Of a stretch of 5,214 nt of DNA, positions 1 to 3,352 are shown piece after piece. The notes under the pieces were generated by a model. The model was not told the DNA's origin, made no database searches, and was given only the letters and a program-made list of their open reading frames with translations. This stretch comes from an uncultured Litorilinea sp. (GTDB taxonomy: Bacteria; Chloroflexota; Anaerolineae; Caldilineales; Caldilineaceae). Where the stretch lies: contig CAMPHP010000305.1 of NCBI GenBank assembly GCA_946885925.1, positions 1 to 5,214 of the forward strand. Direction: 5' to 3'. Numbering within the stretch: the first letter of the stretch is position 1; each line of letters opens with the position of its first letter. The position numbers and the translations under genes were made by a program.

Positions 1-862
1 CCAAGTTAGCGGAGACTTCATCAGGTGAGATCGCCCCGAGCACCAAGGTCGAAACCGCCGGATGCGCTTGTGCAAACTGAATCGCCGCGGCATTGAGCTT
101 GACGCCATGCCGGTCGCAGATAGCGGCAATCGCGGCGGTCTTCTCCAGTATCTCGGGCGTGGCAGCGCGGTAATTATACGTAGCACCGGGCACCGGCCCC
201 ATCGCCAAGACGCCGCTGTTAAAGACCCCACCTAGCATAATACCAATACCCTTACGGCGGCATAACTCCAAGAAATCCAGCGAAGTCTGCTCCAACAAGG
301 TGTAGCGACCTGCTAGCAGGAAACAATCAAAGTCTGCCTCTTGAGCAAAGCGTGACAGCGCCTGCCATTGGTTCATCCCCGCGCCGATCGCACGGATTAC
401 CCCTTGGCTGCGCAATTCTGCCAGCGTGGGAAATGCTTCGGACAGCGCTTGTTCTGGATAATCATCCGGATCATGGATGAGTAGGAGATCGACCTGATCC
501 AACTTCAACCGCTTGAGACTGCTCTCCAAGCTACGCATCACGCCATCGCGCGAGTAATCAAAGGTCAGCGTGCGCGTCGACTCGTCCAGGATGCGTCCCA
601 CCTTGGTAGAAAGCACAAATTCCGAACGCGGTACCCCGGAGAGTGCAACGCCCAAGATCTCTTCGGCACGTCCCGCGCCATAGAGTGGAGCTGTGTCGAA
701 GAGGGTAATGCCATTTTCCAAAGCATAATGAATGGTGGCAACCGCTTGCTCTACGGAGACATTCTGCGAATTGCCAATCGGTGCGCTACCAAAGCCCATG
801 CGCGAGACAGTAATGCCCCGTGTGCCTAATTCATTAGTAGGCAAAGGCTGCAAGGTCTCCAT
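1..862 (-). CDS. Aldo/keto reductase, D-threo-aldose 1-dehydrogenase / L-fucose dehydrogenase-like (C-terminus outside window)
   Basis: This is an NAD(P)-dependent oxidoreductase of the aldo/keto reductase TIM-barrel family, presumably cytosolic. The frame is open from ATG at 862 to the window edge, giving 287 residues; family members of this subtype are usually somewhat over 300, so only the last few dozen residues are missing. The catalytic tetrad is visible: D56 and Y61 in FDTAPLYG, K87 in STKVGR and H130 in LLIHDPDD. The IHDPDD stretch, IGAGMNQ (159-165), LLAGRYTLLEQ (182-192) and GGVFNSG (211-217) are typical of the L-fucose/D-threo-aldose 1-dehydrogenase and pyridoxal 4-dehydrogenase branch, which oxidises an aldose to its lactone. 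The start is fixed by GGAGGG six bases upstream. It lies two bases after the stop of the preceding dehydrogenase, so it is the third gene of the operon. Family is certain; the substrate is inferred. Confidence 0.9.
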   Translation of the reverse strand, partial: METLQPLPTNELGTRGITVSRMGFGSAPIGNSQNVSVEQAVATIHYALENGITLFDTAPLYGAGRAEEILGVALSGVPRSEFVLSTKVGRILDESTRTLTFDYSRDGVMRSLESSLKRLKLDQVDLLLIHDPDDYPEQALSEAFPTLAELRSQGVIRAIGAGMNQWQALSRFAQEADFDCFLLAGRYTLLEQTSLDFLELCRRKGIGIMLGGVFNSGVLAMGPVPGATYNYRAATPEILEKTAAIAAICDRHGVKLNAAAIQFAQAHPAVSTLVLGAISPDEVSANL

Positions 863-864
863 CT

Positions 865-1848
865 CTAGCCCTCCAGTTGTTTGAGGTCAACTTGATTCTC
901 TGCCAAGAGCGACTTGAACATGGTGACTGTCTCCTCAATTGCCTGATCCAGCGACGTGTGCGGAACCTTACCCAGAATGCCGCGCAAGCCACTGTCATCC
1001 AGATCATACGGAAATGGCAGCAGATTATCAGCGTTGTAGGTCAGTTGCGCCTCCGGATAGCGTGCCTTCACCTGTGCAATAAAGTCGCCTACATCCACCA
1101 CATCGTTACGCAGATTACAGGCAGTTGCGCCCTGATAGCCAGACCGCGCACACTCAATGAAGATGCGCGCCACATCGTCGGCATACTGCAATGCCACAGG
1201 CCCACCAAAGCGGATATGGTAGGGGCGTCCGGCGGCTACTGCCAGGAGTGCCTTGGCAATATCTGAAGTCATCCCCTGGTCACGCCCCACACCGTAGACG
1301 ATGTAGGGACGCAGGCCGATGGTAGGAATCTGCCAGTCTTGCCAGTAAATCCGGGCAGTCCACTCGTTGGCCTGTTTATAGACTCCATAGAGCGAAGTAG
1401 GCAATAGCAGAGCATCATCCTCGACCGGCGTCTCTGGATATAATTCGGCTGGCCCCAACACTGCTAACGAACTGGCATAGGAGACACCCTTCACTTGCCC
1501 CCAGTGGGCACGCGCGGCCTCCAAAATGTTGACCGTACCCACCACATTCACCGATGCGCCGAGAGACGGATTGGCCCTACAGAAAGGAACCTGCAACCCT
1601 GCCAAGTGGATGATGTGGGTGACACCCTGGTCGGCAACCATCTGCTTGACTGCCTTTAGATCGGTCACATCAAGCTTCACAAAGTCAACCTGCGCCACTT
1701 CCTCTTCCGACATCACCTGGCGCGGGCGCACCGGGTCGGTGGCGAGGTCAGTCGCCACCACCCGGACACCTTCGTGCACTAAATTGCGTAGCGTCCATGC
1801 GCCAATACAGCCCAGGGAGCCAGTTAGCATGAAGGTTTCGGCGCTCAT
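865..1848 (-). CDS. NAD-dependent epimerase/dehydratase family protein (extended SDR)
   Basis: The product is a 327-residue extended short-chain dehydrogenase/reductase with an N-terminal Rossmann fold, probably a cytosolic NAD(P)-dependent sugar or sugar-acid dehydrogenase, or an epimerase. Visible motifs are TGSLGCIG (9-16, the TGxxGxxG dinucleotide loop), D34 at the end of the second strand (suggesting NAD), LDVTD (59-63), HLAG (81-84), YASS (124-127), catalytic Y154 and K158 in YGVYK, and RPYIVYGVGRDQG (180-192) before the substrate-binding part. An upstream in-frame ATG at 1867-1869 would add MCGGGGG, but the start at 1846-1848 is preferred. It forms an ATGA overlap with the FAH gene stop, follows a GGAGGT nine bases away, and starts at the usual distance from the glycine motif. 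Overlap with FAH upstream and a two-base gap to the reductase downstream indicate translational coupling. The substrate is not determinable; in this context it could oxidise a keto-deoxy sugar acid. Confidence 0.9.
   Translation of the reverse strand: MSAETFMLTGSLGCIGAWTLRNLVHEGVRVVATDLATDPVRPRQVMSEEEVAQVDFVKLDVTDLKAVKQMVADQGVTHIIHLAGLQVPFCRANPSLGASVNVVGTVNILEAARAHWGQVKGVSYASSLAVLGPAELYPETPVEDDALLLPTSLYGVYKQANEWTARIYWQDWQIPTIGLRPYIVYGVGRDQGMTSDIAKALLAVAAGRPYHIRFGGPVALQYADDVARIFIECARSGYQGATACNLRNDVVDVGDFIAQVKARYPEAQLTYNADNLLPFPYDLDDSGLRGILGKVPHTSLDQAIEETVTMFKSLLAENQVDLKQLEG
869..874 (-). promoter_or_regulatory. Ribosome binding site of the aldo/keto reductase gene
   Basis: GGAGGG on the minus strand lies six bases before the ATG at 860-862 and inside the end of the preceding dehydrogenase gene. 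It decides the reductase start and supports coupled translation. Confidence 0.75.
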
Positions 1849-2726
1849 GCCGCCACCACCTCCACACATGGATTGGTCAGTTGGCCCAACCCTTCAACTT
1901 CGACCGTCACCACATCGCCATCCTTGAGCAGCACTGGTGGCTTACGAGCAAAGCCAACACCATCCGGTGTGCCTGTTGTAATCACATCACCTGGGTACAA
2001 GGTAATGGCGCGTGACAAATAGGAAATCAGGTAAGGGATCTTAAAGATCATTTCGCGCGTGTTGGAATCTTGCAGCGCCTTACCGTTGACAATGCACTTG
2101 ATTGACAAATTCTGAGGATCGGCGATCTCATCCTTGGTTACCAAGTATGGCCCCAACGGGCAGAAAGTATCGAGCGACTTGCCCATGATCCACTGGTCGC
2201 CCTTCTCATTTTGAAGATCGCGCGCGCTCACATCATGGCAGTTCATATAGCCAAAGATATAGTCAAAGGCATCCTCTTCCTTGACCTTGCTGGCGCGCTT
2301 GCCAATCACCACTGCCAGTTCCGCCTCATAATCCACCTTGGAGGTCAGATTCGGGTCCCAGCGAATCTCATCGCCTGGGCCAATAATCGAGCTGGTGTAC
2401 TTGGTAAACATCGTGGCAAGTTGCGGCACTTTAGCGCCTGTCTCGCGCACATGATCCATATAATTGAGACCAATGGCAATCAGCTTGGAAGGATTGCTGA
2501 TGGGAGCAAGAATCTTCACTGCACCCAAAGATACAGCATTGTCACTATTCCCATTGCTGGCAATCTGCTGTGCCAATTCCCATGCAGGTTCGCCCAGTTC
2601 CAAAAAGGAACGCATATCGTTGGGAAGCTTTCCATCCGATGCCTCGGACAAATTGATCACGTTGTCACCGACAACAACACCCAACTGCGCCCCTGCGCCA
2701 GCAGGCTTGTACGTAACGAGCTTCAT
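1845..2726 (-). CDS. Fumarylacetoacetate hydrolase (FAH) family protein, probable diketo-deoxy sugar acid hydrolase
   Basis: This 293-residue protein is a full-length member of the FAH family, which uses a divalent metal to hydrolyse C-C bonds in diketo acids or decarboxylate oxaloacetate-like compounds. The N-terminal small domain (MKLVTYKPAG..., about 1-75) precedes the catalytic beta fold. Seen are GLNYMDH (86-92, with H92), the metal ligands E134 and E136 in VDYEAELAVVIGK, D165 in NCHDVSARD, GKSLDTFCPLGP (182-193) and TGTPDGVG (251-258). Members like this are often labelled ureidoglycolate lyase or 2-hydroxyhepta-2,4-diene-1,7-dioate isomerase, but next to sugar dehydrogenases a 2,4-diketo-3-deoxy-fuconate-type hydrolase yielding pyruvate plus a short acid is the more likely role. 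AGGAG five to six bases before ATG supports the start. It is the first intact gene after the permease remnant, 104 bp downstream of the remnant's stop. Family call is secure; the specific reaction is inference. Confidence 0.92.
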   Translation of the reverse strand: MKLVTYKPAGAGAQLGVVVGDNVINLSEASDGKLPNDMRSFLELGEPAWELAQQIASNGNSDNAVSLGAVKILAPISNPSKLIAIGLNYMDHVRETGAKVPQLATMFTKYTSSIIGPGDEIRWDPNLTSKVDYEAELAVVIGKRASKVKEEDAFDYIFGYMNCHDVSARDLQNEKGDQWIMGKSLDTFCPLGPYLVTKDEIADPQNLSIKCIVNGKALQDSNTREMIFKIPYLISYLSRAITLYPGDVITTGTPDGVGFARKPPVLLKDGDVVTVEVEGLGQLTNPCVEVVAA

Positions 2727-2729
2727 AAT

Positions 2730-2738
2730 GACTCCTAT
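2730..2738 (-). promoter_or_regulatory. Ribosome binding site of the FAH gene
   Basis: On the minus strand ATAGGAGTC lies just before the ATG, placing AGGAG about six bases from the start codon at 2724-2726. It settles the start of the FAH gene and shows the gene can be translated independently of the broken permease upstream. Confidence 0.75.
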
Positions 2739-2780
2739 CTACGGTTTAGGATCTGAAAGTTTTTAAGCGGATATCAAGTG

Positions 2781-2820
2781 AGTTGCCAACCCCGATGCTA
2801 CGAAGAGGCAATCGGCAACT
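2781..2820 (-). repeat. Intercistronic inverted repeat / possible mRNA hairpin
   Basis: AGTTGCC (2781-2787) and GGCAACT (2814-2820) are a perfect 7-bp inverted repeat, and an inner CGAT (2793-2796)/ATCG (2811-2814) pair can extend the stem. In the leftward transcript it falls just after the permease remnant's stop and before the FAH ribosome binding site. No T-run follows on either strand, so it is not a standard terminator; an mRNA-stabilising or processing hairpin is possible. Confidence 0.4.
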
Positions 2821-2830
2821 TTGCTCACGA

Positions 2831-2947
2831 TCAACCTTTGATCTCGCCCGACATGATACCGCTGACTAACTGTTTCTGAAAGAGAAAGTAGACCGCGATC
2901 AACGGTAAGGTTGCCAATGTGCTGCCAGCAAACATTAATGAATAGCG
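2831..2947 (-). pseudogene. 3' remnant of an ABC sugar transporter inner-membrane permease (MalG type)
   Basis: Read on the minus strand, the last 38 codons before the TGA at 2831-2833 match the C-terminal end of binding-protein-dependent sugar permeases. A final membrane segment (LMFAGSTLATLPLIAVYFLF) is followed by QKQLVSGIMSGEIKG, the counterpart of the usual 'FQRYFVQGITAGAVKG' ending. No stop or frameshift interrupts these codons. Upstream of about 2948 the likeness stops abruptly: none of the three minus frames shows the preceding helices or the EAA loop, whereas a whole permease would need roughly 240 further residues. The ATG at 2933-2935 and the possible TTG at 3020-3022 lack Shine-Dalgarno sequences, so translation is unlikely. 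It lies directly upstream of the FAH gene, the normal place for the last transporter gene of a sugar operon. I infer a truncation by deletion or rearrangement; the family match is from memory of family consensus, not a search. Confidence 0.8.
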
Positions 2948-2963
2948 TGGAGCGATCGCGGTC
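2891..2963. repeat. 10-bp perfect inverted repeat spanning the permease truncation point
   Basis: GACCGCGATC (2891-2900) and its exact reverse complement GATCGCGGTC (2954-2963) lie 53 bp apart. The left arm is inside the permease remnant; the right arm is a few bases beyond the point (about 2948) where permease likeness ends. It may mark a rearrangement junction, or be chance. Confidence 0.4.
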
Positions 2964-3085
2964 GGCAAACATAAACATGGATAAAGTAGAGTGTGCTTGA
3001 GTGATCCGTTGCAACTATCCAATATTTGTTTGTTCTAACGTCCGGAGAATGCGGGTAGCCGATATTTGGGAGCACGGTCTTGAAC
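2948..3085. other. Leader region with no recognisable gene
   Basis: Between the permease remnant and the GntR-like operator I find no coding sequence I can support: the short minus-strand frames here lack ribosome binding sites and resemble no family, and permease likeness does not continue in any frame. If the promoter at 3114-3143 is active, this stretch is the untranslated leader of the operon. It contains one GCGATCGC (2952-2959), part of the right arm of the 10-bp inverted repeat. Confidence 0.5.
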
Positions 3086-3102
3086 AAATGGTCAGACCAT
3101 TT
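3086..3102. promoter_or_regulatory. Probable GntR/FadR-family operator (17-bp perfect palindrome)
   Basis: AAATGGTC-A-GACCATTT is a perfect inverted repeat with 8-bp arms around one central base. The core TGGTCnGACCA is the form known for FadR-subfamily GntR regulators, including those controlling fatty acid, lactate and sugar-acid genes. It covers roughly +5 to +21 relative to the predicted start of the leftward promoter, the usual place for a repressor site. The regulator gene is not in the window. Confidence 0.7.
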
Positions 3103-3113
3103 CAGCCGCCAGT

Positions 3114-3143
3114 AGTATAGCACGACGCAAGATTGAGTGTCAA
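3114..3143 (-). promoter_or_regulatory. Sigma70-type promoter for the leftward operon
   Basis: On the minus strand a perfect -35 box TTGACA (3138-3143) is followed after 18 bp by TATACT (3114-3119), one mismatch from the -10 consensus. Transcription should start near 3107 and run left through the permease remnant into the FAH gene, giving a leader of about 380 nt. The GntR-like palindrome sits immediately downstream of the -10, in a position suited to repression. Confidence 0.65.
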
Positions 3144-3177
3144 TTTAGCTCCGATCTACTATGGGCCGCTGTTGAGA

Positions 3178-3195
3178 CTACAACAATTGTCGTAG
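3178..3195. repeat. 18-bp near-palindrome around ACAATTGT, possible operator
   Basis: CTAC-A-ACAATTGT-C-GTAG pairs at eight of nine positions about its centre (3186/3187), with the perfect core ACAATTGT at 3183-3190. It lies upstream of the leftward -35 box and upstream of the rightward gene, so it could serve either. Without a loop it is more likely a DNA-binding site than an RNA hairpin. Confidence 0.35.
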
Positions 3196-3241
3196 CAGCT
3201 AAGATCCTTTTTGCAGATGATTGCCTACTCAGCTACCGCTA

Positions 3242-3261
3242 TACTCACAACATTGTGAGTA
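3242..3261. repeat. 20-bp palindrome, possible operator of the rightward gene
   Basis: TACTCACAA (3242-3250) and TTGTGAGTA (3253-3261) are perfect 9-bp arms separated by CA. The left end overlaps a TATACT (3240-3245) that could be a plus-strand -10 box, though no good -35 box stands 16-18 bp before it. The arrangement suggests a repressor site over a start point near 3252, about 100 bases before the beta-helix ATG. Confidence 0.5.
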
Positions 3262-3276
3262 GGAAGGCAACCTTCC
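3262..3276. repeat. Short perfect hairpin GGAAGG-CAA-CCTTCC
   Basis: A 6-bp perfect stem with a three-base loop begins at the base after the 20-bp palindrome. In a rightward transcript it would lie in the 5' leader. No T-run follows, so it is not an intrinsic terminator. Confidence 0.35.
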
Positions 3277-3307
3277 CCCTAATTCCTGTCCATCCCTCAC
3301 GCCAATA

Positions 3308-3319
3308 AATACCGGTATT
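3308..3319. repeat. 12-bp perfect palindrome AATACCGGTATT, possible operator
   Basis: This perfect palindrome lies 33 bases before the ATG of the beta-helix gene. It could bind a dimeric regulator, but I recognise no specific family for it and a palindrome of this length can occur by chance in a region of this size. Confidence 0.3.
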
Positions 3320-3341
3320 CCAAAATAGCCTTTATTCCCAG

Positions 3342-3347
3342 AAGGAG
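3342..3347 (+). promoter_or_regulatory. Ribosome binding site of the beta-helix gene
   Basis: AAGGAG lies five bases before the ATG at 3353-3355. It fixes this start rather than the in-frame ATGs at residues 24 or 36, which would fall inside the signal-peptide hydrophobic stretch. Confidence 0.75.
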
Positions 3348-3352
3348 AAGTT

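Noticed and set aside
877..1266. Plus-strand open frame of 129 codons, and a similar one at 1526-1927
   Set aside because: Both are antisense to the SDR gene, with no family likeness.
1849..1869. Upstream ATG giving the SDR protein an extra MCGGGGG
   Set aside because: The seven residues come from the end of the FAH gene and its Shine-Dalgarno sequence read in another frame. The ATGA overlap start at 1846-1848 has the correctly placed GGAGGT.
2211..2756. Plus-strand open frame of 181 codons
   Set aside because: It is antisense to the FAH gene, resembles no family, and the opposite strand has full FAH motifs.
2781..2820. Intrinsic terminator
   Set aside because: The stem is interrupted and no T-run follows on either strand.
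2831..3022. A complete 63-residue small membrane protein starting at TTG 3020-3022
   Set aside because: There is no ribosome binding site, the first 25 residues or so are unlike any permease, and the rest is the standard C-terminal tail of a permease. A truncated gene explains it better.
3242..3261. lac-type (LacI family) operator because of TTGTGAG half-sites
   Set aside because: The half-sites are everted relative to the LacI operator (ACTCACAA..TTGTGAGT instead of TTGTGAGC..GCTCACAA), and the central CG typical of that family is absent.
3262..3276. Intrinsic terminator formed by GGAAGG/CCTTCC
   Set aside because: The stem is short and no T-run follows on either side.
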